A stretch of DNA of 64,000 nucleotides from Clostridiales bacterium (GTDB taxonomy: Bacteria > Bacillota > Clostridia > Oscillospirales > Ruminococcaceae), in assembly GCA_003150405.1 (NCBI GenBank), contig QAMM01000009.1, positions 99,731 to 163,730 of the forward strand, given 5' to 3'. Position numbers and translations under genes: made by a program. Below the pieces are notes generated by a model. That model was not told the DNA's origin, did not search any database, and worked only from the letters and a program-made list of their open reading frames with translations. Position 1 is the first letter of the stretch. The number at the start of each line of letters is the position of its first letter. Shown piece after piece: positions 19,276 through 28,696 of the stretch.

Positions 19276-19944
19276 TCATTTTCGGGAGGTCAAAAACCAC
19301 ATGGCGCGCTCAATGGAATCTCTGGAATTACCCCAGTCGGCATCCTTTCCGCCAAAGCGGTAATCAAACCGGGTGGTAAAATGATGAACGTCGCCGGCCA
19401 GTTCGGCGAGATAGCGTTCGGTCAGCGGGTTTAACGCCTCCATGAAAACCGGGAGCTGCTTTTTAGAGAGCTTGTGCGCTGCCCGTCCGGCTAGCATCTC
19501 ATAATGCGGCAGGCAGACCACCGGCTGTTCCCGAAACAGCGTCTGAAACTCTGGGTCCGAGAAAAAAATTTTCAGAATGTTGTCAAGCATCCCGTCCATC
19601 ACTGACTCAATTTTCTGGCAGACATAGCAGGTCGGCGGCGCCGGCTCCTTTTTGCGGGAAGGCATTTTCCCTTTTTCAAATAGATTTTTGTGGATTTCCG
19701 CCAGCCGCGTCTCTAGTATCAGCGCCAACGAAAGACGGTTCTGCCGGGCATGCATCATATCGAGATGCGTCTTGCAAAAGCCAAGGCGGTTGGTCTCCAC
19801 CCGCACGTCCGGCTCCATCATGGCAGCCCCCATAATGTATTCCACACAGCGCTGCTCCAAAATGTCGTGCATCGCACAAATAGGACAGCCATCCTTCGGC
19901 TCAAACACTTCGCTGATGGGGATGGTATAAATTCGTTCCTGCAT
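19276..19944 (-). CDS. DUF6062-type cysteine-rich protein, 222 aa
   Basis: Soluble protein with a regular set of metal-type ligands: CPIC near the N terminus, GFCKTH (about residues 60), CYVC in the middle and CLPHY further on. Two four-ligand sites, probably zinc, are likely. I match it to DUF6062, a clostridial family without known function. ATG at 19944 has GAAGGAG upstream and is preferred to the frame extension to 20004. It starts 2 nt after the stop of the YczE-type gene, so the two are translated together. Confidence 0.78.
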   Translation of the reverse strand: MQERIYTIPISEVFEPKDGCPICAMHDILEQRCVEYIMGAAMMEPDVRVETNRLGFCKTHLDMMHARQNRLSLALILETRLAEIHKNLFEKGKMPSRKKEPAPPTCYVCQKIESVMDGMLDNILKIFFSDPEFQTLFREQPVVCLPHYEMLAGRAAHKLSKKQLPVFMEALNPLTERYLAELAGDVHHFTTRFDYRFGGKDADWGNSRDSIERAMWFLTSRK

Positions 19945-19946
19945 TG

Positions 19947-20639
19947 TTATTCTCCTTCCTTTGCAAGGTCCCCTGCGGGCGCCTTTTCCCCGCTCTGGAA
20001 CCATCTTTCAGCGGCCGGGCGAAACAACCGGTTCAGCCCTTTGATGATGAAGCCGGAAATCACCGCCGCAACAACCGTCCCTTCACGTACCCCCTGAACA
20101 CTGCCGAAAAACAGCAATGAGAGCAGGACTGAGAGCAGGACAAGCGAAACGTCAAACACAACCTTGACCGTTCCAAACTCCTTTTTTGTCCGGATAGAAA
20201 CCGCATTCACAAACGCTTCCCCTGAATTCATCAGCACGCCGGCAAGTACGGTACAGCTCACCCCAAGCGCGAGCACAAGGCAGCCGCCCAGCAGCAGAAG
20301 GGCGCTCATACCATAGCCAGCGGGTTCCAGCGTGGAAAGCATCCATTTGCAGAAGTCCACAAAAGCACCAAATAGGAGCGAAATCGGGATTTGCAGAAGC
20401 TGGTACAGCGAAAACTGCCCGCGCAGGAGAATCGCCTGCCCCGCAATGAGCACTAAATTCCACAGAATGGTGAAAACTCCCAAAGAGATTCCGGTAAACT
20501 TTAAGCTCATAACATACGGCACCGAGGATATAGGCGATGTGCCAAGCTCTGCTTTTACCATAAGCGCAATGCCGAGCGCCATAACAAACAGCCCAGCTAT
20601 CAGCAGCAGGTACCGTTTGATCCGTTCTTTATTTGTCAT
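19947..20639 (-). CDS. YczE/YitT-type (DUF6198) integral membrane protein
   Basis: 230 residues with about five to six membrane segments, beginning with the family motif LGIALMVKAELGTSPISSVPY. Members are uncharacterised membrane proteins found widely in Firmicutes. ATG at 20639 (MTNKERIKRY) is the likely start; GGGAAG is a weak ribosome site. The frame to 20726 has no better start. It is directly coupled to the DUF6062 gene downstream. Confidence 0.8.
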   Translation of the reverse strand: MTNKERIKRYLLLIAGLFVMALGIALMVKAELGTSPISSVPYVMSLKFTGISLGVFTILWNLVLIAGQAILLRGQFSLYQLLQIPISLLFGAFVDFCKWMLSTLEPAGYGMSALLLLGGCLVLALGVSCTVLAGVLMNSGEAFVNAVSIRTKKEFGTVKVVFDVSLVLLSVLLSLLFFGSVQGVREGTVVAAVISGFIIKGLNRLFRPAAERWFQSGEKAPAGDLAKEGE

Positions 20640-20960
20640 CCATTCATTCTTCCCATCCGTTGCAGGAGACCACCTGCGGCGATTACACCAAACTTCCTGC
20701 CCGCAGCGCAGACCAGAACCCTTCAAGACCTCCGCAGCCTCCTAAATTGTGTCCCCATTATAACACAGTTTCTGCAAAGGCGGCAAGAATCTCAATGCTT
20801 CCGGAACCTTCCACCAACCCGGCACTTCCGTATTGATTTTTTCTGTGGTAAAATCAATGATATACCATTGTATCAAAGAGGAATGCCGTCTCATCCAGTA
20901 TTTTCCGCATTGGAAACACAACTGGCACAAAACGGCCGGCGACGCTAAATTATTCCGGAG

Positions 20961-21470
20961 TCATGGTATCATAATTTCATGGCCGCGAATCCCGGCTGGC
21001 AATCCGCGCTTCATACAAGGTGCGGATAACGGCGCGGGAATCCTGCGGGGTATGAATTCTTTAAGCATTTGGCTTCATCAAACACTGTCCCATCGAATGA
21101 TCCGGCAGCGCGGGGGATGTTTGGACATTGCGTGCCGTTCATGATATTATAACCTCTGCGGTGCTTAAAATCAAAGATTTTGATCGCGGCGGGAACCTTG
21201 CAGCACTCCAGTATCGCACGGACACACTTATGAATCCATTAAAGTAATCTCGTGGTGTGCGGCCGCACGGGTGAAACGCGAATGATACACAGTGTGATCA
21301 GCCGCCGGGTACAGGTCTGCCGGTAGGCAAACAATTATCCCGCAAGGCACAAGTCCATCGGCCATCTGGCTTTGGAAAATGCAGCCGCTGTTTCTGGCGG
21401 CTGACCGGTGTAGGCACTGGCGCGCTGTTCATGGCATCGCACGATGCGTTCCGAAGCAAACTTCGAGCGT
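20961..21470 (+). repeat. Intergenic repeat region B (diverged copies of region A, opposite orientation)
   Basis: The 1063-nt gap between the YczE-type gene and the glycosylase has no convincing gene. It holds copies of the region A blocks on the plus strand: ATGGTATCATAATT (20963-20976), GCGCGGGAATCCTGCGGGG (about 21032-21050), the AACCTCTGCGGTGC to GGGAACCTTG block (21150-21199) with its AAAATCAAAGATTTT palindrome, TGTGCGGCCGCACGGG (21257-21272) and a weaker GTTCCGAAGCAAACTTCG (21448-21465). Short hairpins (21382-21403, 21433-21446, 21450-21464) add to the structure. From 21471 to 21702 I see nothing recognisable. Confidence 0.65.
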
Positions 21471-21702
21471 CTGAGAAAAACAGAAGCGCCTGTGAAAATC
21501 AGCGACTGCTTCCTATAAAAACGATTGGCTGATCAAAAGCGGTCTTGTATCAATGCAGGTCTGCCGTTTGATTCGGATACCATCAAGTCTGTTTGACAAA
21601 AAATATGCAGCGCTTTCAAACGCGCTGTGCCGTACTCATCCTGGGAAGCTCCCCCGTCCAGTCGGCAGTCCCCGGAAATTTCCATCAGCAAAGGAAGAAG
21701 CG

Positions 21703-22533
21703 ATGAAACAGCAATACCAAACCATACCAGTCAGCGGATTTTCATTAAAGGATACACTGGACTGCGGCCAGAGTTTCCGCTGGGAGGAAACGGACGGCGT
21801 TTTCTCCGGCGTTGCCTTTGGGCGCGCTTTAACCGTTGCGCAGCAGGAGGACAAGCTCCTGTTTTACGGAATCGGCCCGGATGAACTCCCTTTCTGGCGG
21901 GAATATTTTGACCTTGATGGTGATTATCCCCGCTTGCAGGAGCTTTACCTGACCGATCCGGTGCTGGAACAAGCCTGCCGGTTTGCGGGCGGCATCACCT
22001 TACTGCGGCAGGAACCGTGGGAAGCGCTGTGTTCCTTTATCATCTCCCAAAACAACAACATCCCGCGCATCAAGGGCATCGTCAAACGCCTGTGCGAATC
22101 GTTCGGCGCTCCGTTGGGGCCGGGAATCCACGCTTTTCCGCCGCCGGAGCAGATCGCCAGGCTGCATCTCGATGACCTTGCCCCCCTACGCGCAGGTTTC
22201 CGGGCAAAATACATTTTAGACGCGGCGCAGAAGGTTGCGGACGGCACCATTGACCTGGAGGCAGCGCGTACCCTCCCCTTGGAACAGGCACGCGCTCACC
22301 TGATGCAGATTATGGGAGTAGGCCCCAAGGTGGCGGAATGTGCGCTGCTCTACGGGCTGCACCGGCTGGAAGCATTTCCTGTCGACGTATGGATGAAACG
22401 GGTGCTGGAACGGTTTTACCCAAATGGGTTTCCCCCTGTGGAATGTCCCGGCGTGGCGCAGCAGTACCTGTTTCACAGTGTGCGGTGCGGCAAACTGGCA
22501 GAGCTGAAAGCCGGGCAGAAAAATGCCGTTTAA
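21703..22533 (+). CDS. 8-oxoguanine DNA glycosylase, OGG1 family
   Basis: 276-aa bifunctional DNA glycosylase/lyase that removes 8-oxoguanine. The N-terminal OGG domain (SLKDTLDCGQSFRW) is followed by the HhH-GPD core: hairpin and catalytic Lys in IMGVGPKVAE and the conserved Asp in VDVWMKR. ATG at 21703 has AAGGAAG upstream; the longer frame from 21553 runs through non-coding sequence. It lies 83 nt upstream of the aldolase gene, which has its own promoter. Confidence 0.9.
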   Translation: MKQQYQTIPVSGFSLKDTLDCGQSFRWEETDGVFSGVAFGRALTVAQQEDKLLFYGIGPDELPFWREYFDLDGDYPRLQELYLTDPVLEQACRFAGGITLLRQEPWEALCSFIISQNNNIPRIKGIVKRLCESFGAPLGPGIHAFPPPEQIARLHLDDLAPLRAGFRAKYILDAAQKVADGTIDLEAARTLPLEQARAHLMQIMGVGPKVAECALLYGLHRLEAFPVDVWMKRVLERFYPNGFPPVECPGVAQQYLFHSVRCGKLAELKAGQKNAV

Positions 22534-22550
22534 ATCTTCACATAAAGTAT

Positions 22551-22579
22551 TTGCTTTTGCGTCCCAGTTCGTTTATAAT
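22551..22579 (+). promoter_or_regulatory. Sigma-A promoter of the aldolase gene
   Basis: TTGCTT (22551-22556), 17-nt spacer and TATAAT (22574-22579), 37 nt before the aldolase ATG. Near-consensus, consistent with strong constitutive expression of a glycolytic gene. Confidence 0.8.
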
Positions 22580-22616
22580 AGTTTTGTGATAAAAACACCA
22601 TTAGGAGGATGTCGAT

Positions 22617-23480
22617 ATGTTAGTTTCTGCACAAGAAATGCTCACCAAAGCAAAAGCCGGCAAATACGCAGTCGGACAGTTCAACATCAACAACCTGGAG
22701 TGGACCAAAGCAATCCTGCTCACCGCTCAGGAAAACAACTCCCCGGTAATCCTCGGCGTTTCCGAGGGCGCGGGCAAATACATGACCGGTTACAAAACCG
22801 TCGTCGGCATGGTCAACGGCATGCTGGAAGAGCTCAACATCACCGTTCCGGTTGCGCTGCATCTGGATCACGGCAGCTATGAGGGCTGCTTAAAATGCAT
22901 TGAGGCAGGCTTCTCCTCCATTATGTTTGACGGTTCTCATTACCCGATTGATGAAAACGTTGCTAAAACCACCGAGCTTGTTAAAATTACCAAAGAAAAA
23001 GGCATGTCGCTGGAAGCAGAAGTCGGTTCCATCGGCGGTGAGGAAGACGGCGTCGTCGGCGCCGGCGAGGTTGCCGACCCGAACGAATGCAAACGCATTG
23101 CAGATCTCGGCGTCACCATGCTCGCGGCAGGCATCGGCAACATCCATGGCAAATACCCGGCCAACTGGAAAGGCCTTGATTTCGGCGTTCTGGCTGAGGT
23201 GCAGAAACTCACCGGCTCCATGCCGCTCGTTCTGCACGGCGGTACCGGCATCCCGGAAGATATGATTAAGGAAGCCATCTCCCTCGGCGTTTCCAAAATC
23301 AACGTCAACACCGAATGCCAGCTCTCCTTTGCAGAGGCTACCCGCAAATACATTGAGGCCGGCAAGGATCTGGAAGGCAAGGGCTTTGACCCGCGCAAAC
23401 TGCTGGCGCCGGGCTTTGAGGCCATCAAAGCAACTGTAAAAGAGAAAATGGAGCTTTTCGGTTCGGTCAACAAAGCATAA
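22617..23480 (+). CDS. fba: Class II fructose-1,6-bisphosphate aldolase
   Basis: 287-aa zinc-dependent aldolase that splits fructose-1,6-bisphosphate into two triose phosphates. Zinc ligands and active site motifs are visible: LHLDHG (about residues 81-86), LEAEVGSIGG, NIHGKY and VLHGGTG, then the phosphate-binding INVNTE. Start ATG follows TTAGGAGGATG. Codon use is biased as in highly expressed genes. It has its own promoter and terminator. Confidence 0.96.
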   Translation: MLVSAQEMLTKAKAGKYAVGQFNINNLEWTKAILLTAQENNSPVILGVSEGAGKYMTGYKTVVGMVNGMLEELNITVPVALHLDHGSYEGCLKCIEAGFSSIMFDGSHYPIDENVAKTTELVKITKEKGMSLEAEVGSIGGEEDGVVGAGEVADPNECKRIADLGVTMLAAGIGNIHGKYPANWKGLDFGVLAEVQKLTGSMPLVLHGGTGIPEDMIKEAISLGVSKINVNTECQLSFAEATRKYIEAGKDLEGKGFDPRKLLAPGFEAIKATVKEKMELFGSVNKA

Positions 23481-23502
23481 TTGTCTTTCTATAATTCAAA
23501 AA

Positions 23503-23531
23503 AGCCTGGAACTTTTGTTCCGGGCTTTTTC
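23503..23531 (+). terminator. Terminator after fba
   Basis: 10-bp stem (23503-23512 with 23517-23526, one G-T pair) with a TTTT loop, followed by TTTTCGTTTTTC. Intrinsic terminator 22 nt past the stop. Confidence 0.85.
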
Positions 23532-23674
23532 GTTTTTCTTTTCCGTGCACTTGCCGTTGTATTTTGGACAAATAATTGCTAAAATAAGGCTAAAATATGA
23601 AGAAGATGTTGCCAAATGAAACGTCTGTCATGGTATAGCAAAGGGTTTGCTGAAATTCCTGCACTTTCCGAAAT

Positions 23675-23709
23675 AAAACAGCCCTTCCCAATTTGGGAAG
23701 GGCTGTTTT
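23675..23709 (-). terminator. Terminator after spoIIE
   Basis: Perfect 15-bp stem (23675-23689 with 23695-23709) 9 nt past the spoIIE stop, with A and T tracts on both sides; functional for spoIIE and possibly for read-through from fba. Confidence 0.8.
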
Positions 23710-23718
23710 TCTGCTGGA

Positions 23719-26034
23719 TCAATCGCCTGTCCGGAGGCGGATAGCCGCCACCGTTACATCGTCGCTGTGACCGTCAATGCGTCTGCGGCGCGCTTCACTG
23801 GCAATACGTCCGGCAATTTCACGGCTGGATTTTCTGGCATTCATTTCAAGCTCTGCCTCAATCCAGTCGGTACCGGTAGCAGTGACGCCGTCTGACACAA
23901 TCAAAACCAAATCCCCGGAAGAGAGCTTGCAGTCCATCCGGTCAAAGCCAACCCCTTTCAGGATGCCGACCGGCAGCGAGTCTGACTCCAGCTTCTGTAC
24001 GGAGCTTCCTTTGAGGATGAAGGTCGGCGCAGCGCCCGCCTTGAGCACCTCCGCACGGCCGGTGTAAAGATCCAGCCGGAGAATATCAATGGTAGCCAGG
24101 GATTCATCCGGCGCCTTGACCAGTAGTGAGGAATTGATGAGCTTGATAGCGGATTCAAAACCAAACCCCGCCTTGATGAGCTTTAAGATAAAGGAGCAGG
24201 TCATGACTGAATCCACAGCGGCACGGCCGCCGCTGCCCATCCCATCGCTTAAGACAAGATGGAAAAAGCCCTTGGAATCCAGAAAGGTCTCGTAGCTGTC
24301 CCCACAGTACTGTTCGCCATTAGCCGGATATTGCTCGGCATGAAATTCAGTGTGATAACGAGCCATTTCAAAAAAGGAAAGCTTCACTCGCTCGCCAATT
24401 TCAGTGACGCTTGGCAGATCAAATTCGCAGTCCAGAGCAGAGGAAAGATTCTCGCACAGCAACTTTTCCGAAACCTTTACTGGAGCAGTTGTGTAAATCT
24501 CTACCCCTGTACGCTCATTCATATCAGTATAACAGCAGATTTCATCCGCATCTACATTGAGATTGGAAAGCACGGTGCGCACCTTGGCGGTGCGGCGGTC
24601 GTCCAGGCTGCTGACCGTCCCCACCTCTTCTCCAATTTCACAGAGCATTTCGGCAACACCGTCGAGTTGCTCGGAGGATACCTGTTTTGCCTCCTCTACC
24701 ATCCGCGCCGCTTGCCGGTGGGAAAGGTAGCTTTGGTAATTCTGGTTGACCGCAGCGGTCAATGCAGAAAATTTGCAGCATTTGTTCTGGAAATACTGCG
24801 GCATTTGCTCCTCGCGGATGCGGCCCTCTTTTTTGAGGATGGGTGTTACGGTCTCAAGCGCCTGCCAGGTGGTTTCATACTGGCTTTCCCAGCAAAACAT
24901 TTTCAATCCGCAGTTGTGGCAGATGTGATCAGCCGAACGGTGGTAGACCGAAGAAATATCCGGCACTTCATTTTCACTCATCTTTCCAGACACTGCATCC
25001 ACTGAACTGCGCAGATCATGCAGGGCAAGGGCTGCAAACCGCAGCCGGTTGGCAAGCCAGCCGCTGTCCTGCGCCCCGGTTTTCCCGGAAGCGGCATCCA
25101 GCGAAACAGCGAAACTCCCGCCGAGAAAACGCACTGGAATCACTGCAAAAACGGCGGCAGCAAAAAAAGAATCCAGCAGGTAGACAATGGTTTGCTGCCC
25201 GGTACTTATCATAAAGGCACCGCAGGTATTTACCGCCAGAAAAACAGCAACCTGCCCCAACTTTCCCAGTGGTTTAAGCGCACTGGCGAGGATAGCCGCC
25301 ATCATCATTGCGCCGCCATAGGGGGCAAAATCCGCACTGTAAAGAGCAAACGACGCAGCCGTTCCGGCGGCAACCGCAGCGCCAGAAAAACCACCTTTCC
25401 CCATAAAGTACAGCACGACCAAAATCCCTATGATCCGGCCAAGAGTAAAGGTGAAAAAATGTATGTCGCAGAGGGCGAGCAAAAACACGCCGCCAATGAC
25501 GCCAATGCTAACATATTCCCGCATGGTATAATGGCGCATATCCCGCGGGGAGAAAAATGCTTTGACCGCGGTTGCTCCAAAATAGGTGACAGCGAAGCAG
25601 AGAACCGCCTGCAGCGCCCGGAGCAGGTAAACCACCGGCCCTGCGGATTCAATGGCGGAGGCCCCAAGCCCACAGCAGAGCATGACCAGAAAGGAGAGCG
25701 CACCAAGCAGGATTGGGCTTGCCTTTAAAGTATAAACACGGTGAACAAACATTTTTAAGAGCAGCACAATCAGAAGTGCGGGAAGCAGCACTAACTGATC
25801 GGCGCGGTTGCCGAACAGGACGTAACCGAGCACACTGCCCGCAATCGCAGCGTAGGAATAGGTCCGCGGCAGGGCGGCCGATACGGCAACGCCCATTCCG
25901 GCAAGGCCGCCAATCATACGGGCGTTGGAAGCAAGCGCCGCAAGCAGTACAACAATGCCGTAGCGGATGATTGCCTCCACTCCATGCAGCTTGCCGGCGT
26001 TTTCGGATGTTTTCATCTGTAAAGCAGTTTTCAC
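23719..26034 (-). CDS. spoIIE: Stage II sporulation protein E, PP2C-type phosphatase
   Basis: 771-aa protein: about ten N-terminal membrane segments (to about residue 320), a central regulatory region with a Cys cluster (CHNCGLKMFC), and a C-terminal PP2C phosphatase domain with DGMGSGGRA and VLIVSDGVTATG metal-binding motifs. SpoIIE dephosphorylates SpoIIAA, which leads to sigma-F activation in the forespore, and helps asymmetric division. GTG at 26034 is preferred (AGAGGTG 6 nt before); GTG at 26043 and ATG at 26016 are alternatives. Length is close to B. subtilis SpoIIE. It shows that the host is a spore former. Confidence 0.94.
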   Translation of the reverse strand: MKTALQMKTSENAGKLHGVEAIIRYGIVVLLAALASNARMIGGLAGMGVAVSAALPRTYSYAAIAGSVLGYVLFGNRADQLVLLPALLIVLLLKMFVHRVYTLKASPILLGALSFLVMLCCGLGASAIESAGPVVYLLRALQAVLCFAVTYFGATAVKAFFSPRDMRHYTMREYVSIGVIGGVFLLALCDIHFFTFTLGRIIGILVVLYFMGKGGFSGAAVAAGTAASFALYSADFAPYGGAMMMAAILASALKPLGKLGQVAVFLAVNTCGAFMISTGQQTIVYLLDSFFAAAVFAVIPVRFLGGSFAVSLDAASGKTGAQDSGWLANRLRFAALALHDLRSSVDAVSGKMSENEVPDISSVYHRSADHICHNCGLKMFCWESQYETTWQALETVTPILKKEGRIREEQMPQYFQNKCCKFSALTAAVNQNYQSYLSHRQAARMVEEAKQVSSEQLDGVAEMLCEIGEEVGTVSSLDDRRTAKVRTVLSNLNVDADEICCYTDMNERTGVEIYTTAPVKVSEKLLCENLSSALDCEFDLPSVTEIGERVKLSFFEMARYHTEFHAEQYPANGEQYCGDSYETFLDSKGFFHLVLSDGMGSGGRAAVDSVMTCSFILKLIKAGFGFESAIKLINSSLLVKAPDESLATIDILRLDLYTGRAEVLKAGAAPTFILKGSSVQKLESDSLPVGILKGVGFDRMDCKLSSGDLVLIVSDGVTATGTDWIEAELEMNARKSSREIAGRIASEARRRRIDGHSDDVTVAAIRLRTGD

Positions 26035-26200
26035 GTCTGACACCTCTGGATAATCCCTGAATTTTGGACGAATATGGAAATTAATTCCATTATAGCGGTG
26101 TCCCTACAATTATTCTGTCAAAGAAGCAGCGCGAAATCTGCGAGAAAACCGGAAGTTGTGCGGAAAACGGCAGGATTGTTTGGAAACAGCCGTACAAAAA

Positions 26201-26242
26201 CCAAAACAACGCTGGACAAAAGCCTGTCCAGCGTTGTTTTGG
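26201..26242 (-). terminator. Terminator after gltX
   Basis: Perfect 18-bp stem (26201-26218 with 26225-26242) with a 6-nt loop, 13 nt past the gltX stop. On the minus strand the stem ends in TTTTGG and is followed by TTTTTGTACG. Confidence 0.85.
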
Positions 26243-26255
26243 TGGGATTTCCCTT

Positions 26256-27710
26256 TTATTTTGTCAGCTTTTCTATTCCTTTGCGAATGCGGTTCAGCGA
26301 CTCCTCCTTGCCAAGGATCGCGCAGATTTCCACACCGCCGCCCGGCGTGAACTGCTTGCCTGAAACCGCCACGCGGACCGGCCAGAGGATAAGACCGTTT
26401 TTGACGCCTTTTTCGGCGATCAGTGCAAAAAGCGCCTCGTGGATGGATTCCTCGGTCCAGATCTCCAACTGCTCCAGTACCGGCAGAACAGCCTGAAGGG
26501 ACTCTAGGGAGTTTTCCTCGTTGGTCTTCATCTTTTTGTGGCAATAGAGCGCTGTATCATAATCCGGCAGGGTGTCGATAAAGTCTACCTGTTCTGGAAT
26601 ATCGGTAAACAGCTCGGTGCGGGACTGAAGCACACGGGCAATCAATTTGGTGTCTACATCCTCACGCTTGCAGGTTTCACGGATATAGGGAAGCGCATAC
26701 CGCTCAAACTCGTCGAGCTCCATCCGGCGGATGTACGCCCCATTGATGGCTTTGAGCTTGACCGGATCAAAAATCGCCGGAGATTTGGAAATGCCGCTAA
26801 TATCGAACTCCTGTACCAGCTCCCCCAGCGTGAAAATCTCCTCCTCGCCTTTCGGACTCCAGCCGAGCAGGGCGATGTAATTGACCACCGCCTCGGTGAG
26901 ATAGCCCTTCTCAATGAGGTCTTCGAACGAAGCGTCGCCGTTGCGTTTGGAGAGCTTTTCGGTCTGGTTTTTCATAACCGGCGAGCAATGGATATAAACC
27001 GGCTTGTCCCAGCCAAACGCCTCGTACAGCAAGTTGTATTTCGGGGTGGAAGAGAGGTATTCGTTGCCACGGATGACGTGGGTAATCCCCATGGTGTGGT
27101 CATCGACGACATTGGCAAAGTTATAGGTCGGCATACCATCTGTTTTTATCAGGATCTGATCATCCAGCACGGAATTGTCCACCGTAATGTCGCCAAACAC
27201 TTCGTCATGGAAGGTCGTGGTACCCTCCAGCGGCATCTTTTGGCGGATGACATAAGGCACGCCGGCGGCAAGTTTCTCCTCAATCTCCTCTTTGGTGAGG
27301 CTGCGGCAATGGCCGTCGTACTTTGGCGCCATGCCGGACGCCTGCTGAATTTTTTTCAGTTCATCCAGACGGTCCTTGTCACAGAAGCAGTAGTAGGCAT
27401 GCCCGCTCTCAACCAACTTGAGGGCATATTCTTTAAACATCCCCATCCGCTCACTCTGCACGTATGGGCCGTACGGACCGCCGATATCCGGTCCCTCGTC
27501 CCAGTTGAGTCCTGTTTGACGCAGGGTGTTGTAAATAATGTCGACTGCGCCTTCCACATAGCGTTCCCGGTCGGTATCTTCAATGCGGAGGATAAATTTC
27601 CCATCGTATTTTTTCGCTAGCAGATAGGCGTATAGCGCGGTGCGCAGATTGCCAACGTGCATATATCCTGTCGGACTCGGTGCAAATCTTGTCCTTACCG
27701 TTTGCGGCAT
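26256..27710 (-). CDS. gltX: Glutamyl-tRNA synthetase
   Basis: 484-aa class I synthetase that charges tRNA-Glu (possibly also tRNA-Gln, later amidated, as in most Firmicutes). HIGH-type motif [16 protein letters not shown] is at the N terminus and KMSKS-type motif EKLSKRNGD near residue 240. The C-terminal anticodon-binding region is complete. Start ATG has AAAGGGAG upstream. It is monocistronic, between spoIIE and dpaB. Confidence 0.95.
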   Translation of the reverse strand: MPQTVRTRFAPSPTGYMHVGNLRTALYAYLLAKKYDGKFILRIEDTDRERYVEGAVDIIYNTLRQTGLNWDEGPDIGGPYGPYVQSERMGMFKEYALKLVESGHAYYCFCDKDRLDELKKIQQASGMAPKYDGHCRSLTKEEIEEKLAAGVPYVIRQKMPLEGTTTFHDEVFGDITVDNSVLDDQILIKTDGMPTYNFANVVDDHTMGITHVIRGNEYLSSTPKYNLLYEAFGWDKPVYIHCSPVMKNQTEKLSKRNGDASFEDLIEKGYLTEAVVNYIALLGWSPKGEEEIFTLGELVQEFDISGISKSPAIFDPVKLKAINGAYIRRMELDEFERYALPYIRETCKREDVDTKLIARVLQSRTELFTDIPEQVDFIDTLPDYDTALYCHKKMKTNEENSLESLQAVLPVLEQLEIWTEESIHEALFALIAEKGVKNGLILWPVRVAVSGKQFTPGGGVEICAILGKEESLNRIRKGIEKLTK

Positions 27711-27845
27711 TTTTGTTCTCCCTTTCCTGTTCTTATTGTATCTTTATTATACTACCGTTTTATAGGTGTTTTGTCAATTACCAACACCATTTGCTCTTAC
27801 CATTACCAACTCTTGTACCTTCTATTCCCGCCGTACACAAGAGAA

Positions 27846-27875
27846 GCGGAAACATGGAAAACACCATGTTTCCGC
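27846..27875 (-). terminator. Terminator after dpaB
   Basis: Perfect 12-bp stem (27846-27857 with 27864-27875) 5 nt past the dpaB stop. On the minus strand it is followed by TTCTCTTG, so the T tract is weak. Confidence 0.7.
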
Positions 27876-27880
27876 CTGTT

Positions 27881-28453
27881 TTATGAACGAAAAAGTGGCT
27901 GCAACTGCCGGTTTGCGAACGATCCTTCAATGGCTTCCGGCAGCAAATCAAACCGGGCAACCAGTGAATTGGGCTTTTTCTCTGGATTATCCTGCCGCAT
28001 AGGGACAAAGTAAAAATGCTTCATATTTAGCAGTGCACCCAGGTTTTTGGCGCTGCCGCTTAAAGCGTCGTTGGTTGAGACAGCAAGAAGCACCGGTTTG
28101 GCACCGCGCAGATGGGATTTCACAGCCATTGTCACGGGGGTATCCGTTATGCTGGACGCGAGCTTGGCAAGCGTATTCCCGGTACAGGGCGCCACCACCA
28201 GCAGGTCGAACATTCCTTTTGGGCCGATTGGTTCGGCATCCTGTATGGTTTGAATGACATGATGCCCGCAAATGCGCTCCAATTCCTCAATAAAATCGAG
28301 CGCCCGGCCGAATCGAGTGTCGAGCGTTGAGGCGTTATAGGACATAATCGGCGTAATATCGTAAGTATCGGTCAGTTTTTCAAGCTCATCAATGACCTCG
28401 CGAAAGGTGCAGAATGAACCGCAAAGTGCAAAACCCAGTTTCTTTTTACTCAT
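27881..28453 (-). CDS. dpaB: Dipicolinate synthase subunit B
   Basis: 190-aa flavoprotein of the HFCD family (SpoVFB). With DpaA it makes dipicolinic acid in the mother cell for the spore core. Family features: LGFALCGSFCTF at the N terminus and VVAPCTGNTLAKLASSITDTPVTMAVKSH. ATG at 28453 has GGGGTGG 6 nt upstream; it overlaps the TGA of the dpaA 3' segment as ATGA, the usual coupled arrangement. As the chromosome stands, dpaB is cut off from the dpaA promoter by the inserted element and its terminator. Confidence 0.95.
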   Translation of the reverse strand: MSKKKLGFALCGSFCTFREVIDELEKLTDTYDITPIMSYNASTLDTRFGRALDFIEELERICGHHVIQTIQDAEPIGPKGMFDLLVVAPCTGNTLAKLASSITDTPVTMAVKSHLRGAKPVLLAVSTNDALSGSAKNLGALLNMKHFYFVPMRQDNPEKKPNSLVARFDLLPEAIEGSFANRQLQPLFRS

Positions 28454-28596
28454 TGACAACCACCCCTTTCCGCCAAAATATTCTGAATGGTGTCACAAAT
28501 GATTTCCCCGGACGTAACCGGTGCGACCTTTCCCGGCAGCGACAGCGCCCAAATTACTTTAACACCCAGTTGTTTTGCCAGTTCAAAGTCCACCCC
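28450..28596 (-). pseudogene. dpaA: dpaA 3' segment (C-terminal 47 codons plus junction), separated by an inserted element
   Basis: This segment encodes VDFELAKQLGVKVIWALSLP and onward to the normal C terminus of dipicolinate synthase subunit A (including LPGKVAPVTSG), ending in a TGA that overlaps the dpaB start. It has no start codon or ribosome site of its own; the frame upstream of the GGG at 28594-28596 is element sequence. The coding frame is undamaged and continues exactly in phase from the 5' segment that ends at 32418. It is not a decayed relic but the second half of a split gene. A product would need removal of the 3.8-kb element. Confidence 0.9.
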
Positions 28597-28615
28597 CCAT
28601 AGCTTCGGGGATAAA
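28588..28615 (-). other. Attachment site at the dpaB-side end of the element
   Basis: Contains the start of the dpaA 3' part (GTGGAC, 28588-28593), the crossover GGG (28594-28596) and the element arm (28602-28615, minus-strand TTTATCCCCGAAGC). The arm is an inverted match of the one at the other end. Confidence 0.75.
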
Positions 28616-28652
28616 CTTCTCTGGCATACCGCACCGAAAAAAGTGGCTGCGG

Positions 28653-28683
28653 GCAAAAAAACACCCGGCAAATGCCGGGTGTT
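28653..28683 (-). terminator. Strong terminator after degV, inside the element
   Basis: 10-bp stem (28660-28669 with 28674-28683), 4-nt loop, then a run of seven T residues on the minus strand. It stops element transcripts before they reach the dpaA 3' part and dpaB. Confidence 0.88.
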
Positions 28684-28696
28684 TTTGTTTCGTTCT

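Noticed and set aside
20833..21144. 103-codon plus-strand frame in the 20.6-21.7 kb gap
   Set aside because: Lies in repeat copies, no ribosome site, product matches nothing recognised.
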